From: Candidatus Avirikenella pullistercoris
GTDB taxonomy: Bacteria > Bacteroidota > Bacteroidia > Bacteroidales > Rikenellaceae
DNA: 41,109 bases
NCBI GenBank assembly: GCA_018710935.1
Contig: DVIX01000016.1
Coordinates: forward strand, 1 to 41,109
Reading direction: 5' to 3'
Shown here: positions 15,212-24,496 of the stretch, one piece after another
Layout: every line of letters starts with the position of its first letter
How positions within the stretch are numbered: position 1 is the stretch's first letter
Translations under genes and position numbers: made by a program
The notes under the pieces: model-generated
Database searches by the model: none
What the model was told of the DNA's origin: nothing
Seen by the model: only the letters and a program-made list of their open reading frames with translations

Positions 15212-17615
15212 AATTACATTTTGGCAACTGCTACAGAATAACAGTATAGAAATACCGATAGTACAACGAGATTATGCACAAGGAAGAGTTGGAAAAGAAT
15301 ATCTTCGCAAGAATTTCCTTACGAGTTTAAAACAAGCTTTAGATGGAGAAACTCTAAAACTGGATTTTGTGTATGGCTCGGTTGAAAACAATACACTCCA
15401 ACCTTTGGATGGCCAGCAGCGTCTTACCACATTATGGTTGCTCCATTGGTATATAGCTTTGTTTGCGGACAAATATGAAGAAGCTTTTAATATCCTTTCC
15501 AGATTTTCGTACGAGACGAGAATATCTTCCCGAGAATTTATACAGAACCTTTGCCATCCTGAAAATTTTACAAGCTTCGATAAAAAGGATGTTGTAAAAT
15601 TCATCAAGGATGCGACTTGGTATTATTCTGCATGGAATCAAGACCCTACCATATCTTCAATGCTTCGAATGATTAAAGGAACAGACATTGGAGATAAGAG
15701 CGGAGAAGATATTGTTGACGGATTGGAGGAATTGTTTATCCATACAAAGAAAGATGTTTTTGAAAAATATTGGGAACGTCTTACGGAGACTGACGCAATA
15801 GCCTTCTACCAACAACCACTTAAAGATTTTGGACTATCTGATGACCTTTATGTTAAAATGAATGCTCGTGGTAAACAGTTGACTTCCTTTGAAAACCTTA
15901 AGGCTGACCTCATAGGCTATCTTCGAGAACAAGAAAGAGATTCCGAACAAGATGAAATCTTGAATAAGAGATGGAAAAATTTGCTTGATATCAGGAACGG
16001 AATACCTATCAAGATTGACACGGAATGGAATCAACTTTTTTGGGACAATCGCTCAGAAGACCATAAAATTGATGAAATATTCTTTGCTTTTGTCAATAGA
16101 TTCTTTTGGAATGAGTTGTTTACAGCTAAGAATGACAATGGAGATTATATTTTGACTTTATCATCAGTATCGAAAAATCCTTCATACGAGTATTTCAATG
16201 CCGATGACTTAAATAAATATACAGGTTTTGACCCATATAAATATTATATGGATTCTATCCCTGTGTCATTTTTTGAAAAACTTGAAATCATTCTTGATAA
16301 TTATTCTTCATTTCAGGGTATTATTCCATCACCAAGATGGATGAAAGGATTCGATTTCATACCCACTTATAGGAATAATAAAAATGGTAAAGATGAGAAA
16401 AAAGAAATTTCAGGCATTAATCAACTGCAAAGAATCGTTTTCTTTGCAGTATGTAAGTATTTCAGTGAAGGTGTTCCTAATCAACAGTCGTTGAATAGAT
16501 GGATGCGAGTCGTTTATAATTTAATTTCAGGAACCGACAGGACTGGTAGCCCGGAGATTCGTGATGTTGAGACTGTGAGAAAAGCCATATCTTACCTCGA
16601 CACCATTGACAGTCACAATGCAATTAGCAGTTTGGCATTCATGAAAATGGATGTCACAGAAGGTGGAGAGTCGTCCACTTCCGTATTAACCCGCAGATGG
16701 AATGAAGAAATAGCTAAGGCTCTTCAAATATATAAAAATCCAGATTGGGAAAATCGAATCATTGAAGCAGAAGATTATTCTTTCTTTCACGGATCAATAC
16801 GTTTTCTGTTTCAAGATGAAGAAGGAAAAACTGATTGGGCGATGTTTGATGACAAGTGGAATACCGTACAACGTTTCTTTGTAAGAAACGAAAATCAGAG
16901 CAGCGTAATGAATGAGGACTACCATAATACAGAATTGCTTAAAATACTATTCAGCCGATTTACTACAGAAAATTTTTGGAAGAATTTATGGTGGCATTAC
17001 CGTACATTCAATAATAAGGCAAATACTTGGATGTATTATCTTCTTTCACCTGACCTGTGTTCTCCCGTACATTATTTGTTGCTTGGATACTCTCGTAGCA
17101 CTCAATGGGCGGAAAGTTCTCTGGACGATTTTGCAAAAAACACACTGTATCTTCTTACTCATACCGGATTGCTTGATTATGTCAGAAAGGGAATGTGTAA
17201 TTCGTGGATTAGAGACTATTCTAACCATAAAGCAATTTACCCAAGCTCTACAGGTGTTTTCTTAAATGCATCTGTTAGAGATGAGTTTTTACTAAACTCG
17301 GATGGCATCCAAGTCGATGACTCCGCAAAAATTCCCAATACTTCTTTATTATATGGGTGGGATATTAATTTTCGCTATAAACAGTATAATTTTCAATGGC
17401 ATCGAACAGATTATGTATATTTGATGGACCCCAATGATGGTAATGTTTATGTGGAAAACAATGTTGAAGGAATGACAGAAGAAGAAAAATACTTTTGTTT
17501 TAAATGTGCTGATTGTATGCCCAAAGCAACCATCCTATCTCGGTTAGACGAACTAATTCTTAGACATAAAACATGCCCATTTAAAGCTGAATCCAATGAA
17601 AAGCTATCGGTTTAG
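15198..17615 (+). CDS. second DUF262 protein, no visible HNH site
   Basis: The 805-residue protein has an N-terminal DUF262 domain with IPIVQRDYAQGR (about residues 19-30), D71-G-Q-Q-R75 and the later family motif KMN222ARGKQLTSFENLKADL. The region from about 450 onward is long, rich in Trp and Tyr, and not recognised. I find no clear DUF1524 His-Me motif, so nuclease activity is doubtful and this subunit may sense NTPs or target DNA for its partner. The ATG lies inside the last codons of the first DUF262 gene (14-nt overlap). It is the last gene of the operon; a strong hairpin lies 36 nt downstream. The gene is markedly A/T-rich, like its partner, which supports acquisition from elsewhere. 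Confidence 0.85.
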   Translation: MATNKITFWQLLQNNSIEIPIVQRDYAQGRVGKEYLRKNFLTSLKQALDGETLKLDFVYGSVENNTLQPLDGQQRLTTLWLLHWYIALFADKYEEAFNILSRFSYETRISSREFIQNLCHPENFTSFDKKDVVKFIKDATWYYSAWNQDPTISSMLRMIKGTDIGDKSGEDIVDGLEELFIHTKKDVFEKYWERLTETDAIAFYQQPLKDFGLSDDLYVKMNARGKQLTSFENLKADLIGYLREQERDSEQDEILNKRWKNLLDIRNGIPIKIDTEWNQLFWDNRSEDHKIDEIFFAFVNRFFWNELFTAKNDNGDYILTLSSVSKNPSYEYFNADDLNKYTGFDPYKYYMDSIPVSFFEKLEIILDNYSSFQGIIPSPRWMKGFDFIPTYRNNKNGKDEKKEISGINQLQRIVFFAVCKYFSEGVPNQQSLNRWMRVVYNLISGTDRTGSPEIRDVETVRKAISYLDTIDSHNAISSLAFMKMDVTEGGESSTSVLTRRWNEEIAKALQIYKNPDWENRIIEAEDYSFFHGSIRFLFQDEEGKTDWAMFDDKWNTVQRFFVRNENQSSVMNEDYHNTELLKILFSRFTTENFWKNLWWHYRTFNNKANTWMYYLLSPDLCSPVHYLLLGYSRSTQWAESSLDDFAKNTLYLLTHTGLLDYVRKGMCNSWIRDYSNHKAIYPSSTGVFLNASVRDEFLLNSDGIQVDDSAKIPNTSLLYGWDINFRYKQYNFQWHRTDYVYLMDPNDGNVYVENNVEGMTEEEKYFCFKCADCMPKATILSRLDELILRHKTCPFKAESNEKLSV

Positions 17616-17651
17616 ACTTCTTTCAAAAGTAAACAAACGGTAAGATAATTG

Positions 17652-17698
17652 ATGCCGTATAATCCTTGAATTGTAGATTATACGGCATTATTTATTAT
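17652..17698 (+). terminator. terminator of the WYL-exonuclease-DUF262 operon
   Basis: Perfect 13-bp arms (17652-17664 and 17676-17688, ATGCCGTATAATC and its complement) enclose an 11-nt loop, followed by an A/T-rich tail. It lies 36 nt after the last operon stop codon. Confidence 0.8.
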
Positions 17699-17968
17699 AC
17701 ACATCGACTTTTTCATATCCACTCAAATAGTCATTTCTACCCTTGTCCCCACAAATTGTTGCATATAATATTTTTTATTGCTACTATTTTGTTACTTATA
17801 ATAATACACATCATTATATATCATTGTAAATAAGTATTGTATGTAATGCTTTTGTCTTAGGGAATAAGAAGAAAAAGCCGGTCAGGTTTGTTGAATATTT
17901 ATATTTCCGAAAGAAACATCTATTTTTGTACGAGTGTTTAGTATTTGTCTTAATTGAATGTCTGTATT
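17699..17968. other. A/T-rich island end and junction with chromosome
   Basis: There is no gene here. The sequence is very A/T-rich to about 17,850 and then turns to the chromosomal texture. Bases 17784-17799 match 297-312 at 15 of 16 positions (CTATTTTGnTACTTAT), a possible but weak att-site pair. The promoter of the next gene lies in the last part. Confidence 0.45.
17898..17928 (+). promoter_or_regulatory. probable promoter of the DUF4491 gene
   Basis: TTTA (17898-17901), a 19-nt spacer and TATTTTTG (17921-17928) fit the Bacteroidetes -33/-7 pattern with one mismatch. The start codon is 40 nt downstream. Confidence 0.55.
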
Positions 17969-18277
17969 ATGGAATTTTTGGAAACGCATCATCTTTTGGG
18001 TTTGGTTATAGGAATCGCCACTTTTTTGATTATCGGGCTTTTCCATCCGATTGTGATAAAAGCGGAGTATTATTGGGGTACCAAATGCTGGTGGATTTTT
18101 TCAGTGTCGGGTATTTTGGGAATCGTGGTATCCGTTCTTGTAACCAATGTATTGTTGTCGGCTCTTATCGGAGTTTTTGCGTTTTCCTCGTTCTGGTCTA
18201 TCAAAGAGATATTTGAACAGAAAGAGCGGGTAAAGAAAGGGTGGTTTCCAAAGAATCCCCGTCGCAAATATGAGTAA
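17969..18277 (+). CDS. DUF4491 family small membrane protein
   Basis: A 102-residue protein starting MEFLETHHLLG with three hydrophobic helices (about 10-28, 43-63, 64-80) and a charged cytoplasmic-type tail ending GWFPKNPRRKYE. It matches my memory of the Bacteroidetes DUF4491 family in length and in its conserved HP..IKAEYYWG segment. The function is unknown. I chose the ATG at 17969 because the family begins at this methionine and the promoter lies just upstream. It is the first clearly chromosomal gene to the right of the island. Confidence 0.75.
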   Translation: MEFLETHHLLGLVIGIATFLIIGLFHPIVIKAEYYWGTKCWWIFSVSGILGIVVSVLVTNVLLSALIGVFAFSSFWSIKEIFEQKERVKKGWFPKNPRRKYE

Positions 18278-18280
18278 TAT

Positions 18281-18296
18281 GCGGGAATTTTCCTGC
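18281..18296 (+). terminator. weak hairpin after the DUF4491 gene
   Basis: GCGGGAA and TTCCTGC form a short stem with a G-U pair, and a pyrimidine-rich stretch follows. The loop is very small, so termination is uncertain. Confidence 0.3.
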
Positions 18297-18440
18297 GAAT
18301 CTCTCTCTTTCTCCTTTTTATTCGGGTTATTTCGGGAGCGGACGGTTTCTGTCTGTTTCCGTCTTTTGTTTTCTTTCGGTTCCCCGGTAAAAAATCACCC
18401 TCTTTTCGTTTGATTTATATGGGGTAATCATAAAATAAAC

Positions 18441-18448
18441 TATCTTTG
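18441..18448 (+). promoter_or_regulatory. -7 element upstream of the MBL hydrolase operon
   Basis: TATCTTTG is a perfect Bacteroidetes -7 box. No TTTG stands at the proper -33 distance. It lies about 90 nt before the first start codon of the MBL-trmD-lpxB-cdd cluster. Confidence 0.5.
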
Positions 18449-18539
18449 TTTATCGTATGGGATATGGGGGAGAGAAAAGGATAAAAATACAAAAATGGTT
18501 GTCCGTTCCGTTGTAGGTGCGGATTAAAAACAGAACGAG

Positions 18540-19223
18540 ATGATAAAGGTTAAGATTTTTGCAGTCAATCCTTTCCGTGAAGTGACGTATGTCGTAAGCG
18601 ACGAGACGAAAGAGTGTATCATTATCGACGCAGGGGCGCAGAGTGCCCGGGAACGGGAACGGATTGAAGCGTATATTGCGAAAGAGGGATTGCAGCCCGT
18701 TTTATTGGTGAATACGCACGGCCACGTGGATCATATTCTGGGAGTCGATTATTTCAAGAAGTTATATCATGTCCCGTTCGCTATGGACGGCAAGGACCAG
18801 CCGCTTCTGAATCTGGCGGAGCAGAGTGCCCGGATGTACGGGTTGGAAACGGATCCGGGTTTTGTGCCTGCGATAGATAAAGATCTTTCGGATGAAGAGG
18901 AGATTCGTTTCGGGAATACCGTGCTTCGGATACTCCATACGCCGGGGCATAGCCCGGGCGGCATCAGCTTGTACGAGGCAGGATGCAAAGCGCTGTTTAC
19001 GGGCGATACGCTGTTTAACGGCAGTATCGGGCGTACGGACCTTCCAGGAGGCGATTACGATGAATTGATGCATAGCATTATCGATAAGATTCTGCCGTTG
19101 GGGGGCGATGTGACGATTTATCCCGGACACGGCAATCATAGCACTTTGGCGCACGAAGCGGCTTATAACCCGTTCGTTGCGGAGGTGCTGCAAGGAACCG
19201 TAAATTCTGCCGAACAGATATGA
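18540..19223 (+). CDS. MBL-fold hydrolase, glyoxalase II-like
   Basis: The 227-residue metallo-beta-lactamase-fold enzyme has the metal motif H60-x-H62-x-D64-H65 (NTHGHVDH), HTPGHSPGG, the bridging Asp in TGDTLF and the late histidine in YPGHGNHST. This set is typical of hydroxyacylglutathione hydrolase-like thioesterases. Many Bacteroidetes lack glutathione, so the true thioester substrate is open. The stop overlaps the trmD start by ATGA, which couples their translation. It is the first gene of a four-gene cluster. Confidence 0.88.
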   Translation: MIKVKIFAVNPFREVTYVVSDETKECIIIDAGAQSARERERIEAYIAKEGLQPVLLVNTHGHVDHILGVDYFKKLYHVPFAMDGKDQPLLNLAEQSARMYGLETDPGFVPAIDKDLSDEEEIRFGNTVLRILHTPGHSPGGISLYEAGCKALFTGDTLFNGSIGRTDLPGGDYDELMHSIIDKILPLGGDVTIYPGHGNHSTLAHEAAYNPFVAEVLQGTVNSAEQI

Positions 19224-19897
19224 GAATCGATATACTGACTGTATTGCCCGAGCTGTTGGAGAGTCCGTTGAACCAGTCGATACTGAAACGGGCGCAGAAA
19301 AAAGGGCTGGTAGAGATATACGTGCATAATATCCGGGATTATACGACGGACAAGCACCGCCAGACCGATGATTACCCGTTCGGCGGCGAAGCCGGTATGG
19401 TAATGAAAATAGAGCCGATTTATCGTTGTATAACCAAGCTGAAAGAGGAACGCCCTTACGATGAGGTGATATATACTTCTCCGGACGGCGAGATGTTCAA
19501 CCAGAAGAGAGCGAACTATTTTTCCACATTGAATAACATCATTATTCTTTGCGGGCATTATAAAGGAGTGGATTATCGGGTGCGGGAGCACCTTGTCACG
19601 AAAGAAATTTCTATCGGCGATTATGTCCTTACCGGCGGGGAGTTGGCGGCGGCGATAATTACCGACAGTGTGGTGCGGGTTATTCCGGGAGCTATCGGCG
19701 ACGAGGCTTCGGCGCTGACCGACTCTTTTCAGGACGATCTGCTGGCGCCTCCGGTTTATACCCGTCCGGCGGAATTCAACGGGTGGAAGGTGCCCGATGT
19801 GCTGCTTTCCGGTAATTTCAAAGAGATAGCCGAGTGGCAGGAACGGCAGGCATTGGAGCGGACGGAACGGCTAAGACCCGATTTATTGCATAAGTAG
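19220..19897 (+). CDS. trmD: tRNA (guanine37-N1)-methyltransferase TrmD
   Basis: The 225-residue SPOUT enzyme methylates G37 of tRNAs reading CNN codons with S-adenosylmethionine, which prevents +1 frameshifting. Conserved segments are [26 protein letters not shown] and the knot region [14 protein letters not shown], with [16 protein letters not shown] near the end. Length is standard. It overlaps the upstream hydrolase by 4 nt and precedes lpxB by 4 nt. Confidence 0.97.
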   Translation: MRIDILTVLPELLESPLNQSILKRAQKKGLVEIYVHNIRDYTTDKHRQTDDYPFGGEAGMVMKIEPIYRCITKLKEERPYDEVIYTSPDGEMFNQKRANYFSTLNNIIILCGHYKGVDYRVREHLVTKEISIGDYVLTGGELAAAIITDSVVRVIPGAIGDEASALTDSFQDDLLAPPVYTRPAEFNGWKVPDVLLSGNFKEIAEWQERQALERTERLRPDLLHK

Positions 19898-19901
19898 GCG
19901 T

Positions 19902-21044
19902 ATGAAATATTATATTATTGTAGGCGAAGCCTCCGGCGACCTGCACGGCTCCAAGCTGATGCAGGGTATCTTGCATAACGACCCCGAAGCGCAGTTCCGT
20001 TTCTGGGGAGGCGACCGCATGCTCGAAGCGGCAGGCGGCAAAGGCATGGTAAAACACTATAAAGAGACCTCGTTTATGGGGTTTTGGGAGGTGGCGAAAA
20101 ATATCGGTACCATATCGGCGCAGATGCGTCTGTGCAAACGCGATATTTTGGAGTACGAACCCGATGTGCTGGTGTTGGTGGATTATGCCGGCTTTAACCT
20201 GCGTATGGCGCGCCATGCCAAAAAACACGGTATTCCTACGTTTTTCTATATCGCTCCGAAAGTGTGGGCATGGAAAGAGTCGCGGGTAAAAAAGATACGG
20301 AAATACGTCGATGAGTTATTCGTAATTTTTCCTTTCGAGATAGATTATTTTAAAAAGTGGGGGATAGATGCCCACTATTTCGGCAATCCCATTATGGATG
20401 CTATCGAGGAACGCAACAAGGTTTTGGCGGGTAAGGAGGAGTTTTTCAGGGAGAACGGCCTCGATGAACGTCCGATGATTGCTTTGTTGGCAGGTAGCCG
20501 AAAAAATGAAATCCTCTATAATCTGCCGTTTATGGTAGAGGTTGCCAACCATTTTCCTGCCTACCAGTTCGCTATTGCAGGAGTTCCGTGGTTGGAAAAG
20601 AGCATTTATGACGGTTGCTTGGAAAAGAGCATCGGCAATGTCCGTTATTTATGCGATAAGACCTATCCCATTCTTTCGCACGCTTCCGCTGCGGTGGTTA
20701 CCAGCGGTACGGCGACTTTGGAAACGGCTCTGCTCGATGTGCCGGAGTTGGTGTGTTATTGGTGCAATCCGATCTCTGCGGCGATAGCACGGGTGTTTCT
20801 GAAAATAAAATGGGTCTCGTTGGTCAATATTATTATGCAGCGGGAGGTGGTGACGGAATTGTTATATACCGATATGGTGGTGGAGCGTGCCGTGGATGAG
20901 TTGAAAGCCATTTTACCGGGAGGGGAGAAGCATGCGAAAATGCTTGCTGATTTCGCCGATTTGTCGGAGCGTATGGGGACGGCGGGGGCATCCGAACGGG
21001 TAGCCCGCAAAATGGTGGAACTGCTGAGGGCGGGAAAGGCTTAA
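19902..21044 (+). CDS. lpxB: lipid-A-disaccharide synthase LpxB
   Basis: The 380-residue glycosyltransferase (GT19) condenses UDP-2,3-diacylglucosamine with lipid X to form the lipid A disaccharide at the inner membrane. It opens with the family signature GEASGDLHGSKLM and keeps FWGGDRM, the FMGFWEV segment, PKVWAWKE..RVKKI and the C-terminal SGTATLETALLDVPELVCYW. Length is normal. It sits tightly behind trmD, and an lpxH-type gene lies near the right end of the window. Confidence 0.97.
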   Translation: MKYYIIVGEASGDLHGSKLMQGILHNDPEAQFRFWGGDRMLEAAGGKGMVKHYKETSFMGFWEVAKNIGTISAQMRLCKRDILEYEPDVLVLVDYAGFNLRMARHAKKHGIPTFFYIAPKVWAWKESRVKKIRKYVDELFVIFPFEIDYFKKWGIDAHYFGNPIMDAIEERNKVLAGKEEFFRENGLDERPMIALLAGSRKNEILYNLPFMVEVANHFPAYQFAIAGVPWLEKSIYDGCLEKSIGNVRYLCDKTYPILSHASAAVVTSGTATLETALLDVPELVCYWCNPISAAIARVFLKIKWVSLVNIIMQREVVTELLYTDMVVERAVDELKAILPGGEKHAKMLADFADLSERMGTAGASERVARKMVELLRAGKA

Positions 21045-21062
21045 CCGTGTGAAGTTACCGAT

Positions 21063-21533
21063 ATGGACGAATATAAAATAACATACCGTAGTTACGAAGA
21101 GGAGGAGCTGCCGGAGAAGTACCGCCGGTTGGTGGAGGCTGCCCGCAAAGCTTCGGAACGTTCGTACGCTCCCTATTCCCGTTTCCGGGTGGGGGCGGCC
21201 TGCTTGCTTCGGGACGGCGGTATCGTGCAGGGGTGCAATCAGGAGAGCCCGGTTTTCCCGGCCGGAATCTGTGCGGAGCGGAATGCCCTTTTTACGGCTT
21301 GTTCCGGGTATGTCGGGCAGGTTATCCTTGCAGTAGCCGTTTGGGCTGCCGAAGGCGATACTCCTGCTGCGAATGCCTCTCCTTGCGGGATATGCCGCCA
21401 GACGTTTCTCGATACGGAAGAACGACAGCAGGCGCCCATAGAGGTAATTTTCAGGTGGAACGGTAAATATATGGTTTTTGCCTCCGCCAAAGAGTTGCTT
21501 CCGTTCTCCTTTCGGTTCAACTTTCCGAAATAG
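21063..21533 (+). CDS. cdd: cytidine deaminase
   Basis: The 156-residue zinc enzyme deaminates cytidine and deoxycytidine for pyrimidine salvage. The zinc ligands are C70, C108 and C111, with catalytic E72 in ICAERNAL and the SPCGICRQ motif. YAPYSRFRVGAA is the usual substrate-binding segment. The N-terminus carries about 10 extra residues relative to small tetrameric forms. It is the last gene of the plus-strand cluster and converges on fcl across a shared terminator. Confidence 0.94.
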   Translation: MDEYKITYRSYEEEELPEKYRRLVEAARKASERSYAPYSRFRVGAACLLRDGGIVQGCNQESPVFPAGICAERNALFTACSGYVGQVILAVAVWAAEGDTPAANASPCGICRQTFLDTEERQQAPIEVIFRWNGKYMVFASAKELLPFSFRFNFPK

Positions 21534-21625
21534 TCGTACGGTTTTCTGAACGGTGTTTTTTGCCGTTTCTGCTTTGGGAGGATAATAACAGCAGTTTGTC
21601 GAAGTATGTATTATAAGAACTAAAT

Positions 21626-21662
21626 AATAGAGCCGTCTCCGAGGTTCGGAAACGGCTCTATT
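21626..21662. terminator. bidirectional terminator between cdd and fcl
   Basis: Fifteen-base arms (21626-21640 and 21648-21662) starting AATAGAGCCGT pair with a single mismatch around a 7-nt loop. The outer A/T pairs give a T-rich tail in both directions. It lies between the two convergent stop codons. Confidence 0.8.
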
Positions 21663-21676
21663 GTGGTTCGGAGCGG

Positions 21677-22747
21677 TCAATGCGTTTTATACCATTCGTA
21701 CATTTTGTGTACTCCTTCTTCTATTTCGATAGTATGTCTCCAGCCTAATTCATGCAGTCTGGTTACGTCGGTCAGCTTGCGCATCGTCCCGTCGGGTTTG
21801 GCCGTATCGAAACGCAGCTCGCCCCGGTAGCCCGTTTCCTGTATGATCAGTTCGGCTAACCGGCGGATAGACAGTTCTTTTCCCGTGCCGATATTGATAT
21901 GGCAGTTGCGTACCTCTTTCCCTTCCGGGATCAAATCCTTGAAATCCACCCGTTCCATGATATATACGCAGGCATCCGCCATCTCTTCGCTCCAGAGGAA
22001 CTCCCGCAACGGGGTCCCGCTCCCCCACAGTTCGATAGAGGAGGAGGCGATTCCGTATTTGGCGAGCAGGGCGAGTATCTTTTCTTCCGGGGCATCGCTT
22101 CCGATACCCTCTGCCGGGCGTTTGCCGAGGTCGCGGCGTATTGCGTCCCAGTCGTTCTCCATCAAGCAACGGGCTAAATGTATCTTGCGGATCATGGCGG
22201 GCAGTACGTGGCTTCGTTCCAGGTCGAAGTTGTCGTTCGGGCCGTACAGGTTCGTCGGCATCACGGCGATATAGTTCGTTCCGTATTGCAGGTTGAAGCT
22301 CTCGCACATTTTCAGTCCCGCTATTTTGGCGATAGCGTACGGTTCGTTGGTATATTCCAACGGCGAAGTGAGAAGCGCATCTTCTTTCATCGGTTGCCGG
22401 GCGTCGCGGGGATAAATGCAGGTGCTCCCGAGGAACAGCAGCTTTTTGACGCCGTGCCGGAAGCTCTCGCCGATAACGTTTTGTTGTATCTGTAAATTGT
22501 CGTATATGAAATCGGCGCGGTAAAGGTTGTTTGCCATAATCCCTCCCACTTTGGCGGCGGCAAGGATGACGTACTCCGGTCGTTCCTCGTCGAAAAATGC
22601 TCTGACTGCGGCCGCATCCCGCAGGTCGAGTTCCCGGGAGCTGCGCCCCACGAGGTTGCCGTATCCTTTTTTCTGTAAGTTGCTGAAAATAGCCGAGCCG
22701 ACTAATCCGCGGTGTCCGGCTACATATATTTTCGCGTTCTTGTCCAT
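21677..22747 (-). CDS. fcl: GDP-L-fucose synthase
   Basis: The 356-residue short-chain dehydrogenase-type enzyme epimerises and reduces GDP-4-keto-6-deoxymannose to GDP-L-fucose with NADPH. It has the Rossmann motif GHRGLVGSAI (11-20), the SSRELDLRD segment, SCIYPR near the catalytic serine/cysteine region and the YAIAK Tyr/Lys pair. About 30 extra residues lie around 200-230 compared with the short E. coli form, a variant I recall from Bacteroidetes. It sits 8 nt downstream of gmd, the preceding pathway step. The product feeds capsule and glycoprotein fucosylation in gut Bacteroidales. Confidence 0.95.
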   Translation of the reverse strand: MDKNAKIYVAGHRGLVGSAIFSNLQKKGYGNLVGRSSRELDLRDAAAVRAFFDEERPEYVILAAAKVGGIMANNLYRADFIYDNLQIQQNVIGESFRHGVKKLLFLGSTCIYPRDARQPMKEDALLTSPLEYTNEPYAIAKIAGLKMCESFNLQYGTNYIAVMPTNLYGPNDNFDLERSHVLPAMIRKIHLARCLMENDWDAIRRDLGKRPAEGIGSDAPEEKILALLAKYGIASSSIELWGSGTPLREFLWSEEMADACVYIMERVDFKDLIPEGKEVRNCHINIGTGKELSIRRLAELIIQETGYRGELRFDTAKPDGTMRKLTDVTRLHELGWRHTIEIEEGVHKMYEWYKTH

Positions 22748-22755
22748 CGCTTCCG

Positions 22756-23907
22756 TTATTCGTAGTAGTTGAGGGTGACATACCCGCCTTGTTTCAGGTA
22801 CTCTTCTTTTTTGGTGAGTTTTATGTCGTTTTCCATCATCTCCCGGACTAAACCTTTCAGGTCGTATTCGGGTTTCCAGCCTAATACTTCACGGGCTTTG
22901 GTGGCGTCGCCTATCAGCGCCTCCACTTCGGTAGGGCGGAAATAGGCCGCATCTATTTTAATCACCTCTTTCCCTTTCAGATGCGATGCGTGGGAAAAGT
23001 ATTCTTTGCCGACCGCTTTATTGAAACGGGTTTCGTCTATATCGGTAATTTTCCCGGTTTCGCCGATGCCTTCCCCCGAAAAAGTTATTTCCATGCCCGC
23101 TTCGGCGAATGCCATACGGGCGAAATCACGCACGGTAGTCGTTACTCCGGTAGCGATAACGTAATCGGAGGGGGTATCTTGTTGTAAAATGGCGTGCATG
23201 GCGCGTACGTAATCTTTGGCATGCCCCCAGTCGCGTTTGGCGGAGAGGTTGCCTAAATAAAGCATGTCCTGCATTCCCATAGCGATACGGCTTACGGCGC
23301 GTGTGATTTTACGGGTTACGAAAGTCTCTCCGCGCAGGGGAGATTCATGGTTGAACAGAATCCCGTTGCTGGCGTGCATCCCGTATGCCTCTCTGTAATT
23401 TACGGTGATCCAGTAGGCATACAGTTTGGCTACGGCGTAAGGGGAACGGGGATAAAACGGAGTGCTCTCCCGTTGCGGGGTCTCCTGTACCAACCCGTAC
23501 AGTTCGGAGGTGGATGCCTGATAGATACGGCTTTTCTCCGTCAGCCCCAGCAGACGTACCGCTTCCAGTATCCGCAGGGTTCCTACGGCATCGGCATTGG
23601 CGGTGTATTCGGGCGTGTCGAAACTCACTTTCACATGGCTCATGGCCGCTAAATTGTATATCTCGTCGGGTTGGGCCTCTTCGATGATACGGGTCAGGTT
23701 CATCGAGTCGGTCAGGTCGCCGTAGTGGATAATGAATTTCCGTCCTTCGATATGAGGGTCTTGGTATAGATGGTCTATCCGGTCGGTGTTGAACGAGGAG
23801 GCGCGGCGTTTGATGCCGTGTACGGTATAACCTTTTTTCAGCAGGTATTCGGCTAAATAGGCCCCGTCCTGCCCCGTCACTCCGGTAATTAATGCGGTTT
23901 TGTTCAT
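22756..23907 (-). CDS. gmd: GDP-mannose 4,6-dehydratase
   Basis: The 383-residue NADP-dependent dehydratase converts GDP-mannose to GDP-4-keto-6-deoxymannose, the first step to GDP-L-fucose. The sequence shows [20 protein letters not shown] with the NADP-binding glycines, [12 protein letters not shown], the STSELYG segment and the catalytic YAVAK-type Tyr/Lys pair. Length is standard. It lies between the FMN reductase gene (10 nt upstream) and fcl (8 nt downstream), in one operon. Confidence 0.96.
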   Translation of the reverse strand: MNKTALITGVTGQDGAYLAEYLLKKGYTVHGIKRRASSFNTDRIDHLYQDPHIEGRKFIIHYGDLTDSMNLTRIIEEAQPDEIYNLAAMSHVKVSFDTPEYTANADAVGTLRILEAVRLLGLTEKSRIYQASTSELYGLVQETPQRESTPFYPRSPYAVAKLYAYWITVNYREAYGMHASNGILFNHESPLRGETFVTRKITRAVSRIAMGMQDMLYLGNLSAKRDWGHAKDYVRAMHAILQQDTPSDYVIATGVTTTVRDFARMAFAEAGMEITFSGEGIGETGKITDIDETRFNKAVGKEYFSHASHLKGKEVIKIDAAYFRPTEVEALIGDATKAREVLGWKPEYDLKGLVREMMENDIKLTKKEEYLKQGGYVTLNYYE

Positions 23908-23917
23908 ATAACGGTTT

Positions 23918-24496
23918 TTATTTCTCCGGTAAAAGTAATGTTTTTTTGCCGGTTATCAGGTCGCCTAAGGCGATAAATTCGTCGAGGGTCGGTTTGGCTA
24001 ATGCTTCCGCATTCTCTTTTCGGGTGGGAACGCCTTGTTCGTCGTACTCTTTCCCTACTTCGATAACGGTGTGCATAACCGGAGTGACGATAGCACCGAG
24101 TTTCAGCAGGAGCGATTGTACTTCTTGCAGGGTGGCGATGCCCGGAACCATGCCCGACGTTACGGTGGTTACCGCTACCGGTTTTCGCATCCACTCTTTG
24201 TAATAGAGGTCGATGACGTTTTTGAGGGCGGCAGGGAAACTGGCGTTATATACGGGCGTAACGATCCATATCCCGTCTGCACGGGTAAAACGTCCGGTAA
24301 AATCGAGCAGCTTTCCCGACGGTTCTTTCTGAAACATGAAACGTTCGGTGAACAGCGGAAAATCGTATGCTCTCAGGTCGAGAATTTCTGCAGTTACATT
24401 GTAGCGCCGGGTGATATAGTTTTGCAGAAAGAGCGCTGCCCGGTGGCTGAGGCGTCCTTCCCGCACGCTGGAGGATATAATGGCGATATGGTCCAT
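23918..24496 (-). CDS. NAD(P)H-dependent FMN reductase family protein
   Basis: The 192-residue flavodoxin-fold oxidoreductase has the phosphate-binding loop [13 protein letters not shown] (about 6-18) and the [23 protein letters not shown] segment that contacts the flavin. Members reduce FMN, quinones or azo compounds with NAD(P)H. It is the first gene of the operon leading into gmd and fcl. No functional link to fucose synthesis is evident, so co-transcription may be incidental. Confidence 0.85.
   Translation of the reverse strand: MDHIAIISSSVREGRLSHRAALFLQNYITRRYNVTAEILDLRAYDFPLFTERFMFQKEPSGKLLDFTGRFTRADGIWIVTPVYNASFPAALKNVIDLYYKEWMRKPVAVTTVTSGMVPGIATLQEVQSLLLKLGAIVTPVMHTVIEVGKEYDEQGVPTRKENAEALAKPTLDEFIALGDLITGKKTLLLPEK

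Larger units (their letters stand above)
130..17860. mobile_element. integrative and mobilizable island (approximate limits)
   Basis: The stretch carries tyrosine integrases at its left edge, a relaxase with an accessory gene, and a cargo block of nuclease, RNA-repair and DUF262 genes. Chromosomal housekeeping genes begin just to the right. There are no conjugation (tra) genes, so the element would be mobilizable rather than self-transmissible. The limits are set only by the change from G/C-rich to A/T-rich sequence at about 130 and about 17,860. No perfect direct repeat marks the ends. Decay of one mobilization gene suggests that transfer may be weakened. Confidence 0.6.

Noticed and set aside
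21750..22781. A 343-codon reading frame on the minus strand
   Set aside because: It lies inside fcl in a shifted frame, is Arg/Pro-rich and has no recognisable motif. The real product in this place is GDP-L-fucose synthase.
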